Part shown: one piece after another, positions 38,936 to 46,972 of the stretch
How positions within the stretch are numbered: position 1 is the stretch's first letter
How the letters are laid out: every line of letters begins with the position of its first letter
Assembly (NCBI RefSeq): GCF_001500065.1
Contig: NZ_LQIN01000051.1
Location: 62,001 to 126,000, forward strand
From: Mycobacterium sp. IS-3022
GTDB taxonomy: Bacteria > Actinomycetota > Actinomycetes > Mycobacteriales > Mycobacteriaceae
Reading direction: 5' to 3'
DNA length: 64,000 nt
Program-made: the position numbers and the translations under genes
Notes under the pieces: model-generated
Seen by the model: the letters and a program-made list of their open reading frames with translations, nothing else
Told to the model about the DNA's origin: nothing
Databases searched by the model: none

Positions 38936-40570
38936 GTGAGCCGATTCACCGAGAAGATGTACCGCAACGCCCGCACCGTCACGACGGGCATGGTCACCGG
39001 TGAACCCCACGAGCCCGTCCGCCACACCTGGGGCGAGGTGCACGAGCGAGCGCGCTGCATCGCCGGCGGCCTTGCCTCCGCGGGCATCGGCCACGGCGAC
39101 GCCGTCGGCGTGCTGGCCGGCTTCCCCGTCGAGATCGCGCCGACCGCGCAGGGCCTGTGGATGCGCGGAGCCAGCCTGACGATGCTGCACCAGCCGACGC
39201 CGCGCACCGACCTGGCCGTGTGGGCCGAGGACACCATGACCGTCATCGGCATGATCGAGGCCAAGGCCGTGATCGTGTCGGAGCCGTTCCTCGTGGCGAT
39301 CCCGGTGCTCGAGGAGAAGGGCATCAAGGTCCTCACGGTCGGCGATCTGCTGGCATCCGAGCCGATCGACCCCGTCGAGGTCGGCGAGGACGACCTGGCG
39401 CTGATGCAGCTGACGTCGGGATCGACCGGTTCCCCGAAGGCCGTGCAGATCACGCACCGCAACATCTACTCCAACGCCGAGGCGATGTTCATCGGCGCCG
39501 AGTACGACGTCGAGAAGGACGTCATGGTCAGCTGGCTGCCCTGCTTCCACGACATGGGCATGGTCGGCTTCCTCACCATCCCGATGTACTTCGGCGCGGA
39601 ACTGGTCAAGGTCACGCCGATGGACTTCCTGCGCGACACGCTGCTGTGGGCCAAGCTCATCGACAAGTACAAGGGCACCATGACGGCCGCCCCCAACTTC
39701 GCGTACGCGCTGTTCGCCAAGCGGCTGCGGCGTCAGGCCAAGCCGGGCGAGTTCGATCTGTCGACGCTGCGCTTCGCGCTGTCGGGAGCCGAGCCCGTCG
39801 AACCCGCCGACGTCGAGGATCTACTGGATGCCGGCAAGCCGTTCGGCCTGCGGCCCGACGCGATCCTGCCCGCCTACGGCATGGCCGAGACCACCCTGGC
39901 GGTGTCGTTCTCGCCGTGCGGTGCCGGTCTGGTGGTCGACGAGGTCGACGCCGACCTGCTGGCCGCGCTGCGTCGCGCCGTGCCGGCCACCAAGGGCAAC
40001 ACCCGGCGGCTGGCCTCGCTGGGGCCGCTGCTGCGCGACCTGGAGGCCCGGGTCATCGACGAGCACGGCAACGTGATGCCGCCGCGCGGCGTCGGCGTCA
40101 TCGAGCTTCGCGGCGAGTCGCTGACGCCCGGATACATCACGATGGGTGGCTTCATTCCCGCGCAGGACGAGCACGGCTGGTACGACACCGGCGACCTCGG
40201 CTACATCACCGAAGAGGGCAACATCGTCGTCTGCGGCCGAGTCAAGGACGTCATCATCATGGCCGGGCGCAACATCTATCCGACCGACATCGAACGCGCC
40301 GCCTGCCGCGTCGACGGTGTCCGTCCGGGTTGCGCGGTCGCCGTGCGACTCGACGCCGGTCACTCGCGCGAGACGTTTGCCGTCGCGGTCGAGTCCAACT
40401 CGTGGCAGGACCCCGCCGAGGTTCGTCGCATCGAGCACGATGTCGCCCATGAGGTGGTGGCCGAGGTCGACGTCCGCCCGCGCAACGTCGTCGTGCTCGG
40501 ACCGGGAACCATCCCGAAGACCCCGTCGGGCAAGCTGCGCCGCAGCAACTCGGTCTCGCTCGTCACGTAA
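38936..40570 (+). CDS. pks16: Fatty acyl-AMP ligase / acyl-CoA synthetase-like (Pks16 type)
   Basis: 544-residue adenylate-forming enzyme. P-loop LTSGSTGSPKAVQITHRN at about 160-177, AYGMAETTLAVSFSP (about 312-326), YDTGDLGYI and the C-terminal hinge GRVKDVIIMAGRNIYPTDIE with Lys in TPSGKLRRS. The architecture is that of FAAL/FadD proteins which activate fatty acids for polyketide synthesis or CoA transfer. M. tuberculosis Rv1013 is named pks16 though it lacks polyketide synthase domains. GTG start at 38936 follows GAGGAGG. A structured leader precedes it. Confidence 0.87.
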   Translation: MSRFTEKMYRNARTVTTGMVTGEPHEPVRHTWGEVHERARCIAGGLASAGIGHGDAVGVLAGFPVEIAPTAQGLWMRGASLTMLHQPTPRTDLAVWAEDTMTVIGMIEAKAVIVSEPFLVAIPVLEEKGIKVLTVGDLLASEPIDPVEVGEDDLALMQLTSGSTGSPKAVQITHRNIYSNAEAMFIGAEYDVEKDVMVSWLPCFHDMGMVGFLTIPMYFGAELVKVTPMDFLRDTLLWAKLIDKYKGTMTAAPNFAYALFAKRLRRQAKPGEFDLSTLRFALSGAEPVEPADVEDLLDAGKPFGLRPDAILPAYGMAETTLAVSFSPCGAGLVVDEVDADLLAALRRAVPATKGNTRRLASLGPLLRDLEARVIDEHGNVMPPRGVGVIELRGESLTPGYITMGGFIPAQDEHGWYDTGDLGYITEEGNIVVCGRVKDVIIMAGRNIYPTDIERAACRVDGVRPGCAVAVRLDAGHSRETFAVAVESNSWQDPAEVRRIEHDVAHEVVAEVDVRPRNVVVLGPGTIPKTPSGKLRRSNSVSLVT

Positions 40571-40581
40571 TCGCCCCGTGC

Positions 40582-40643
40582 CGCGAGCGACCGCGTCTGT
40601 ACGCGACACGCCGCGGAAAGTTGGCATTTTGCGGTCGCTCGCG
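40582..40643. repeat. Interspersed palindrome, GCGAGCGACCGC family, copy 1
   Basis: Perfect 13-bp arms CGCGAGCGACCGC (40582-40594) and GCGGTCGCTCGCG (40631-40643) enclose 36 bp. The left side continues GTCTGTACGCGACACGCCGC, which recurs with few changes in the element at 48486-48546. Confidence 0.75.
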
Positions 40644-40683
40644 CGGTAACAACTTGTCGGCGAGTGCCGATACGGTTCCTGTC

Positions 40684-41670
40684 ATGCCCACCCCACCCGC
40701 CATCGAAGCCATCGACCTGGTGAAGCGCTTCGGTGAGAACACCGCGGTCGACGGCGTCAGCTTCACCGTCCCGCCCGCCACGGTGCTGGGTCTGCTGGGC
40801 CCCAACGGCGCAGGGAAGACCACCACGGTGCGGATGATGACCACGCTCACCGAGCCGACCAGCGGCACCGCTCGCGTCGCGGGGTACGACGTCGTGGGCG
40901 AACCCGATCAGGTGCGCCGCAACATGGGTTTGGCCGGGCAGGTCGCCACGGTGGACGAACTGCTGACGGGCCTTGAGAACATCAAGATGATCGGCGGGCT
41001 GTACGGCATCCGCAAGAAGGACCTCAAGCGGCTGGGAGATCAACTGCTGGAACAGTTTTCGCTCACCGCCGCGGCCGATCGGGTGGTGAGGTCGTATTCG
41101 GGCGGGATGCGTCGCCGACTCGACCTCGCGGTGAGCCTGCTCGCGTCGCCGCCGGTGCTGTTCCTCGACGAACCCACCACCGGCCTCGATCCGCGCAGCC
41201 GCAGCGAGTTGTGGGACGCACTGCGAAACCTGGTCAAGCAGGGCACGACGTTGTTGCTGACCACGCAGTACCTCGAGGAGGCCGATCAGCTGGCCGACAA
41301 CATCGTGGTGATCGACAAAGGCCGCATCATCGCGCAGGGGTCCCCGCTGCAACTCAAGGAGCAGGCGGGCACCGCCAGCCTGGTCGTGACCGTGGCGAAG
41401 GCAGAGGATCTACCCGCCGCGCAGGCGCTGCTCGCCAAGACGGGCGCCGAGGTGTACGTCGACGTCGGCGCGCGCGAACTCACCGCCGCCGCCGACGGTC
41501 TCGACGACATGATCCGCGTCGCCGGCTGGCTGCGCGAGAGCAACATCGACGTCGACGACATCGGCCTGTCCCGCCCCAGCCTCGACGACGTGTTCCTCAC
41601 GCTGACCGGACACCGCACCGAAGTGGGAGTACCTCCCGCCCGCAGGGCAGGGGGAGAGGTCGAGGCATGA
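40684..41670 (+). CDS. DrrA-type ABC transporter ATP-binding protein
   Basis: 328-residue ABC ATPase of the daunorubicin-resistance type. Walker A GPNGAGKTT, signature SYSGGMRRRLDLA, Walker B VLFLDEPTTGLD and the H-loop region are complete, and a C-terminal extension (about 225-328) typical of DrrA follows. Together with the next gene it makes an exporter for a drug or lipid. ATG at 40684 lies 9 bases after TACGGT, so translation may be leaderless. Its stop overlaps the permease start as ATGA. Confidence 0.93.
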   Translation: MPTPPAIEAIDLVKRFGENTAVDGVSFTVPPATVLGLLGPNGAGKTTTVRMMTTLTEPTSGTARVAGYDVVGEPDQVRRNMGLAGQVATVDELLTGLENIKMIGGLYGIRKKDLKRLGDQLLEQFSLTAAADRVVRSYSGGMRRRLDLAVSLLASPPVLFLDEPTTGLDPRSRSELWDALRNLVKQGTTLLLTTQYLEEADQLADNIVVIDKGRIIAQGSPLQLKEQAGTASLVVTVAKAEDLPAAQALLAKTGAEVYVDVGARELTAAADGLDDMIRVAGWLRESNIDVDDIGLSRPSLDDVFLTLTGHRTEVGVPPARRAGGEVEA

Positions 41671-42515
41671 CCACCGTGACCGCATCGGCGCCCGAGCGAG
41701 TCGAGCCGGCGCACACCAGGCGCACCAACATCGCTCAGCAATCGTGGATCATGGTCAAACGCAACATGATCCACACCAAGCGCATGCCCGAGATGTTGAG
41801 CGACGTGACCGCGCAGCCGATCATGTTCGTGCTGCTGTTCGCGTTCGTGTTCGGCGCTTCGATCGTCAACCCCGGCGGCACGAACTATCGCGAGTTCCTG
41901 CTTCCCGGCATCCAGGCACAGACGATCGTGTTCTCGGCATTCGTCGTGGCATCCGGCATCACGGCCGATGTCGAGAAAGGCATCATCGACCGGTTCCGGT
42001 CGTTGCCGATCTCGCGGTCGTCGGTTCTGATCGGGCGCAGCATCGCGAGCCTGATCCACTCGTCGCTAGGGGTGGTGGTGATGGCGCTCACCGGGTTGGC
42101 CATCGGGTGGCGCATCCGCGGCAGCGTCGCCGAAGCGGTGCTGGCGTTCGCGCTCGTGCTGGTGTTCGGTTTCGGAATGATCTGGTTCGGCATCCTGATC
42201 GGCTCGTTGCTGCGCACTGTCGAGGCGGTCAACGGGGTGATGTTCACCGTGTTGTTTCCGATCACGTTCCTGGCCAACACGTTTGTGCCGACCGAGCCGA
42301 TGCCGCACTGGCTGCGGGTCATCGCCGAGTGGAACCCGGTGTCGTCGCTGGCGCAGGCGATGCGCGAACTGTGGGGCAACGGCGGGCCCGCGCCGGAAAG
42401 CGCACAGCTCCCGCTGCATCACCCGGTGCTGGCCACCATCGTGTGGTCGTTGGTGCTGACCGCGATATTCGCGCCGTTCGCCCTTCGCGCCTACGCCCGC
42501 CGCACGGGGGATTAG
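41667..42515 (+). CDS. DrrB-type ABC transporter permease
   Basis: 282-residue ABC-2 permease. After a cytosolic N terminus with KRNMIHTKRMPEM there are six hydrophobic spans (for example AQPIMFVLLFAFVFGASI, VLAFALVLVFGFGMIWFGILIGSLL). The conserved cytoplasmic-loop motif GIIDRFRSLPISRSSVLIGR, which contacts the ATPase, is present. The ATG at 41667 overlaps the upstream stop (ATGA). Substrate is unknown; DrrB proteins of M. tuberculosis export phthiocerol lipids. Confidence 0.93.
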   Translation: MTTVTASAPERVEPAHTRRTNIAQQSWIMVKRNMIHTKRMPEMLSDVTAQPIMFVLLFAFVFGASIVNPGGTNYREFLLPGIQAQTIVFSAFVVASGITADVEKGIIDRFRSLPISRSSVLIGRSIASLIHSSLGVVVMALTGLAIGWRIRGSVAEAVLAFALVLVFGFGMIWFGILIGSLLRTVEAVNGVMFTVLFPITFLANTFVPTEPMPHWLRVIAEWNPVSSLAQAMRELWGNGGPAPESAQLPLHHPVLATIVWSLVLTAIFAPFALRAYARRTGD

Positions 42516-42529
42516 GCGCAATCGGCGAG

Positions 42530-43132
42530 CTAATCCCAGGCGTGGACGATGTTCTGCGCCGGCTCCAGGCCTTGCGCCACAAGGAGTTCGGTAGCGTCGG
42601 CGGCCTGCTCGCAGATCGTCGGGACGTCCTTCCACTCGGCCGAGCTGAAGGTCGAGAGCACGTACTTCGCACCGTCCATCCGCCCGGGCGGCCGTCCGAT
42701 GCCGATGCGGACCCGCTGAAAGTCGTTGCTGCCCAACGCTGAACTCACCGATCGCAGACCGTTGTGCCCGGCCACACCGCCACCGAGCTTCAGCCGGATC
42801 CGACCGAAGTCGATGTCGAGTTCGTCGTGGATCACCACGATTTCGGCAGGCGACACCGAATAGAACTTGGCCAGGGGCCCCACCTGCCGACCGGACTCGT
42901 TCATGTAGGTACGCGGCTTGGCCAGTACGACCGGCCGTCCGCCGATGCGGCCCGTGGCCACCTCGGCGCCGGACTTCTTGTGCACCTTGAATCCCGAGCC
43001 GATGCGGTCGGCGAGGATGTCGGCGACGAGGAACCCGAGGTTGTGCCGGGTGGTGGCGTACTGCGGCCCCGGGTTGCCCAGGCCGACCACGATCTGGGGC
43101 CCCCGCCCTTGGCCAGGGGAGGGTTCGGCCAC
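42530..43132 (-). CDS. pth: Peptidyl-tRNA hydrolase
   Basis: 200-residue Pth that frees tRNA from stalled peptidyl-tRNA. Catalytic residues are recognisable: N in GLGNPGPQYATTRHN with the active His, YMNESG, IHDELDIDFG with Asp and GGGVAGHNGLRS. Length matches Rv1014c. It is followed on the same strand order (upstream gene rplY 6 bp away), a common actinobacterial pair. Confidence 0.96.
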   Translation of the reverse strand: MAEPSPGQGRGPQIVVGLGNPGPQYATTRHNLGFLVADILADRIGSGFKVHKKSGAEVATGRIGGRPVVLAKPRTYMNESGRQVGPLAKFYSVSPAEIVVIHDELDIDFGRIRLKLGGGVAGHNGLRSVSSALGSNDFQRVRIGIGRPPGRMDGAKYVLSTFSSAEWKDVPTICEQAADATELLVAQGLEPAQNIVHAWD

Positions 43133-43138
43133 GCCGGA

Positions 43139-43822
43139 CTACTCGGAGTCTTCCGAGGGCGCGGCTTCTTCGCCTTCGCCCTCCGCGCCCTCCGCGGCCT
43201 CCGCCTCGGCGACCTCGGCGCCCTGCTCCTCCAGCGTCGCACCGCCGCCCTCGGCCTCCAGCTCCTCTTCCGTCGGCGCAGCGACGACGTTGACCACCAG
43301 CATTTCGGGGTCCGACACCAGCGTGACGCCCGACGGGAGCTCGATTGCGCCCGCGGTGAACTGCGTACCGACGTCGGCACCCTCGATGGACACGGTCAGG
43401 TTTTCCGGAATCGACTGGACGTCGGCCTCCACCTCGATCGTGTTGGCCTCCTGCGTGACCAGCGTGCCGGGCGCGGCGTCGCCCTCGACGACGACGTTGA
43501 CCTCGACGGTCACCTTCTCGCCACGGCGCACGACGAGCAGATCGGCGTGCGTGATGGTGCGGCGGATCGGGTGGATGTCGAGCGCCTTGGTCAGCGCGAG
43601 CTGCTCCTTGCCGTTGATGTCGAGCGTCAGAACCGCGTTGGTGCCCGCGTGACGAAGTACGGCGGCGAAGTCGTGGCCGTCGAGCTCCAAGTGCTGCGGG
43701 TCGCTGCCGTGACCGTAGAGGACCGCGGGCACCTTGCCGTTGCGGCGGGCGCGGCGCGAGGCGCCTTTACCGGTCTCGGTACGGACCGAAGCGGTCAGGT
43801 TGTTGGGGGCGTTCTTGGCCAT
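43139..43822 (-). CDS. rplY: 50S ribosomal protein L25/general stress protein Ctc
   Basis: 227-residue long-form L25 (CTC). N-terminal L25 domain (about 5-100, LTASVRTETGKGASRRARRNGKVPAVLYG) binds 5S rRNA; the beta-rich TL5 domain (about 100-190) follows, then an acidic Ala/Glu-rich tail. ATG at 43822 is preceded by GGAGCA 10 bases upstream; the frame extends beyond but without family similarity. Six bases separate it from pth. Confidence 0.94.
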   Translation of the reverse strand: MAKNAPNNLTASVRTETGKGASRRARRNGKVPAVLYGHGSDPQHLELDGHDFAAVLRHAGTNAVLTLDINGKEQLALTKALDIHPIRRTITHADLLVVRRGEKVTVEVNVVVEGDAAPGTLVTQEANTIEVEADVQSIPENLTVSIEGADVGTQFTAGAIELPSGVTLVSDPEMLVVNVVAAPTEEELEAEGGGATLEEQGAEVAEAEAAEGAEGEGEEAAPSEDSE

Positions 43823-43959
43823 GCGGTGGGTGCTCCTGTCGTGTACTCGGCACGGCCAGGGCTCAACCACTCGAAAAGAGGTTCGCGTCGATAACGGTGG
43901 CAGGCCACCCTCGCCGTGATCACCGGCAAGGGTAGCCGCAACTGCTGCTCGGGCCCAAA

Positions 43960-44832
43960 TCAGAGCGCGAACTTGGTGCCGGTGAGCTGCTCGGAGAGCT
44001 CCCACAGCACCGTCGCGGTCCGCCCGTCGCGCGCCAGCGGGCTGCGCAACGCGGTCGGGCCGGTCGGCCCCCGGCTGCCGAACCGCGGGCCGACGAAAGT
44101 GTCGCCCGGCAGGTCCTCGGCCACCGCGTAAAGGGTCTGGCGGGCGCCGAACTCGGCGCTGGTGGCGAACAGTCGGTTGCCGGCAAGCCAGAACCGGGTG
44201 CCGAACTTGTTGCCGGTCTGGCCCTGCAGGTTGGTTGCAGAGTAGCCGGGGTGCGCGGCGATCGCCTTGACCGGCGAACCCGCCGCGGTCAGGCGACGGT
44301 GCAGGTCCATGGTGAACAACAGGTTCGCCAGCTTCGACTGACCGTAGGCCGGCCACGCCAGATAGGGCCGTGCCTTCCAGTTGAGATCCTTGAGGTTGAT
44401 GCGGCCGATCAGGTGCATCATCGACGACACCGTCACCACCCGATCGGTGATCTTGGGCAGCAGCAGGTTGGTCAGCGCGAAGTGGCCGAGGTGGTTGGTG
44501 CCGATCTGGCTCTCGAACCCGTCGACCGTCAGCGCGTACGGGACGGCCATGATGCCGGCGTTGTTGACCAGCACGTCGACGGCGTCGATACCGTCGGCGA
44601 ACGCCCGCACCGACGCGAGATCCTGCAGGTCGAGCTGGCGGACCTCGACGTCACCGGTGATCGCCGCGGCGGCCTCGTCGCCCTTGGCGGTGTTGCGCAC
44701 GGCGAGGATGACCTTCGCACCGGCGCCGGCGAGTTCGCGAGCCGTGACCAGCCCGAGACCGCTGTTGGCGCCGGTGACGATGACGGTGCGTCCGGCGAAA
44801 GAGGGCAGGTCGGCGGCGGTCCATTCGCTCAT
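43960..44832 (-). CDS. Short-chain dehydrogenase (retinol dehydrogenase-like)
   Basis: 290-residue SDR. Cofactor motif TGANSGLGLVTARELA, VNNAGIM, catalytic Ser in VVTVSSMMHL and the YGQSKLANLLF motif (Tyr, Lys). The long C-terminal region resembles retinol dehydrogenase or protochlorophyllide reductase-like SDRs that are numerous in mycobacteria. Substrate unknown. It lies between rplY and lpqT on the same strand, an insertion relative to M. tuberculosis. Confidence 0.88.
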   Translation of the reverse strand: MSEWTAADLPSFAGRTVIVTGANSGLGLVTARELAGAGAKVILAVRNTAKGDEAAAAITGDVEVRQLDLQDLASVRAFADGIDAVDVLVNNAGIMAVPYALTVDGFESQIGTNHLGHFALTNLLLPKITDRVVTVSSMMHLIGRINLKDLNWKARPYLAWPAYGQSKLANLLFTMDLHRRLTAAGSPVKAIAAHPGYSATNLQGQTGNKFGTRFWLAGNRLFATSAEFGARQTLYAVAEDLPGDTFVGPRFGSRGPTGPTALRSPLARDGRTATVLWELSEQLTGTKFAL

Positions 44833-44861
44833 GGCGACAGCCTAGTGAGCCGCGGCAAGAA

Positions 44862-45536
44862 CTACCGCGGCGGCGGGGGCGCCTTCGGCACCGCGACGTT
44901 GAAGCCGCCGATGATCTGCTCGATGTCCGCCGACTCCTCGACGGCCTTCTCGGCATAACCCGTCACCGTGAACTGGATCAGGTAGCGCTGCTTGGCCGGT
45001 GGTGCGCCGGTCGCGATCACGATGCGGTTGTAGCTGTGCATCCGTCGGTCGTTGAGGTCGTAGCTGCCCTCGATCATCGCCGACGGGAAACCCTTGAAGT
45101 CATCCATCGAGGCGTTGAGGCGCCTGAAGTTCTGCGACATCTCGGCGGCGACATACCCGTGTTTGATGGCCTCTCGCGGATCGAAGTCGCCGGTCAGCTT
45201 CATCACCACCAGCATCGCGATCGGGTAGGTCTCACCCTTGGCGATCACCCGTGTGCCGGGCGCGAAGTTGGCGTTGAAGTACGGCTCCCACCCTTTCGGT
45301 GTCGGGTACGTGACTGTCAGATCGGTGAGCTTCTCGGGGAAGACCGGGTCGCCGACCACACCGGCCTTCTCCAGGTACGCCGCGAGCGGCACCGGCTTGT
45401 CGCCCTCTGCCGGGGTGGTGGTCGTCGGCGCCGACGTCGACCACACCGACTGGTAGTTCGGGGGCTCGGTGCCGCAGCCCGACGCGAGCGCGACCGCGAC
45501 CGCAGCCGCGAGAAGCGCAAAGCCCCGACGGCTCAC
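44862..45536 (-). CDS. lpqT: Lipoprotein LpqT
   Basis: 224-residue lipoprotein of the LpqN/LpqT family. The signal peptide MSRRGFALLAAAVAVALASGC ends in lipobox ASGC; a Thr/Pro linker is followed by the family domain (PVFPEKLTDLTVTYPTPKGWEPYF through IEQIIGGFNVAVP). Same order as Rv1016c-Rv1017c around prsA. The GTG at 45536 overlaps the arsC stop as GTGA, so prsA, arsC and lpqT form a coupled run. Function of the domain is not established. Confidence 0.9.
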   Translation of the reverse strand: MSRRGFALLAAAVAVALASGCGTEPPNYQSVWSTSAPTTTTPAEGDKPVPLAAYLEKAGVVGDPVFPEKLTDLTVTYPTPKGWEPYFNANFAPGTRVIAKGETYPIAMLVVMKLTGDFDPREAIKHGYVAAEMSQNFRRLNASMDDFKGFPSAMIEGSYDLNDRRMHSYNRIVIATGAPPAKQRYLIQFTVTGYAEKAVEESADIEQIIGGFNVAVPKAPPPPR

Positions 45537-45889
45537 AGAATCTCGCGCACCGCGTCGATCGGGCGGGCCAGCCGGACACCGTTGGAAGTGACGACGAACG
45601 GCCGCTCGATCAGGATCGGGTTGGCGGCCATCGCGTCGAGGAGTTCGTCGTCGCTGGCGTCGGCGAGTCCCAGCTCCGCGTAGAGCGGTTCCCGCTTGCG
45701 AACGGCGGTCCGCACGTCGATACCCGCCTCGGAGATCATCTTCGCCAGCTCGGCGCGGGTCGGCGGCGTCTTCAGATACTGCACGATCGTCGGCTCGATC
45801 CCGTTCTCCCGCAACAGATCCAGCGTCTTGCGCGAGGTCGAGCACTTGGGGTTGTGGAAGATTGTTGCGTCTGAAGCTTTCGATGCCAC
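45533..45889 (-). CDS. arsC: ArsC-type (glutaredoxin-dependent) reductase-like protein
   Basis: 118-residue ArsC/Spx-fold protein. HNPKCSTSRKTLDLLRENG carries the catalytic Cys (C16), and NPILIERPFVVTSNGVRLARP holds the anion-binding Arg residues. In E. coli such proteins reduce arsenate with glutathione and glutaredoxin; mycobacteria use mycothiol instead, so the partner would differ. No ars operon genes are adjacent. GTG start two bases after the prsA stop. Confidence 0.88.
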   Translation of the reverse strand: MASKASDATIFHNPKCSTSRKTLDLLRENGIEPTIVQYLKTPPTRAELAKMISEAGIDVRTAVRKREPLYAELGLADASDDELLDAMAANPILIERPFVVTSNGVRLARPIDAVREIL

Positions 45890-45891
45890 GG

Positions 45892-46872
45892 CTACGCCGA
45901 CCCGTCGAACAGGCTGGTGACCGAACCGTTGTCGAAGACGGCGCGGATCGTGTTGGCCAGTAGGGGCGCGATCGACAGCACGGTCAACTGCGGGAAGCGC
46001 TTGTCCTCGCCGATCGGCAGCGTGTTGGTGACGATCACCTCACACGCCCCCGACTCGGTCAACCGCTCGCGCGCGGGATCGGACAGGACACCGTGAGTGG
46101 CCGCGATGATCACGTCACCGGCACCGTCCTGCTTGAGCAGTTTGACCGCGCCCGCGATGGTGCCGCCCGTGTCGATCATGTCGTCGGTGAGCACGCAGGT
46201 CTTGCCCCGCACGTCGCCGACGACCCGGTTGGACACCACCTCGTTGGGCTTCAGCGGGTCGCGGGTCTTGTGGATGAACGCGAGGGGTACGCCGCCCAAG
46301 GAGTCCGCCCACTTCTCGGCGACGCGAACCCGCCCGGAGTCCGGCGAGACGACCACCATGTCGTGGTCGGAGTAGTTGTCGGCGATGTATCCGGTGAGCA
46401 GCTTCTGCGCTCGCATGTGGTCCACCGGGCCGTCGAAGAACCCCTGGATCTGGTCGGTGTGCAGGTCGACGGTGACGATCCGGTCGGCCCCCGCGGTTTT
46501 GAGCAGGTCGGCCACCAACCGCGCCGAGATCGGTTCGCGGCCGCGGTGCTTCTTGTCCTGCCGCGCATACGGATAGAACGGCAGGATCGCGGTGATGCGC
46601 TTGGCGCTGCCGCGCTTGAGCGCGTCGATCATGATCAGCTGTTCCATCAGGTGCTGGTTCAGCGGCGCCGGATGGCTCTGCAGCACGAACGCGTCGCAGC
46701 CGCGCACGGACTCGTCGAACCGGACGAAGATCTCACCGTTGGCGAAGTCCCGCGCGGTCTGCGCCGTCACGGGGACATCGAGTTCCTTGGCGACCTGCTC
46801 AGCGAGTTCGGGGTGTGCCCGACCCGAGAACAACATCAAATTTTTGCGGTTGTCGGTCCACTCGGTGCCCAC
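45892..46872 (-). CDS. prsA: Ribose-phosphate pyrophosphokinase
   Basis: 326-residue PRPP synthetase, making PRPP from ribose-5-phosphate and ATP for nucleotides, His, Trp and decaprenyl-phosphoryl-arabinose. Motifs: FANGEIFVRFDESVRG, the ATP site YARQDKKHRGREPISARLVADLL, and the PRPP loop VLTDDMIDTGGTI. GTG start. It is followed by arsC and preceded by glmU with a 100-bp gap, as in Rv1017c-Rv1018c. Confidence 0.96.
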   Translation of the reverse strand: MGTEWTDNRKNLMLFSGRAHPELAEQVAKELDVPVTAQTARDFANGEIFVRFDESVRGCDAFVLQSHPAPLNQHLMEQLIMIDALKRGSAKRITAILPFYPYARQDKKHRGREPISARLVADLLKTAGADRIVTVDLHTDQIQGFFDGPVDHMRAQKLLTGYIADNYSDHDMVVVSPDSGRVRVAEKWADSLGGVPLAFIHKTRDPLKPNEVVSNRVVGDVRGKTCVLTDDMIDTGGTIAGAVKLLKQDGAGDVIIAATHGVLSDPARERLTESGACEVIVTNTLPIGEDKRFPQLTVLSIAPLLANTIRAVFDNGSVTSLFDGSA

Positions 46873-46972
46873 AGTGCGCCCTCAAGGTCGGGGATCGATA
46901 CCGCCTAATCGTACGTAGCTTCACGCACCGGCCGTGCCCGGGTGGCCAGATCGTGAACAACTGGAGACAGGT

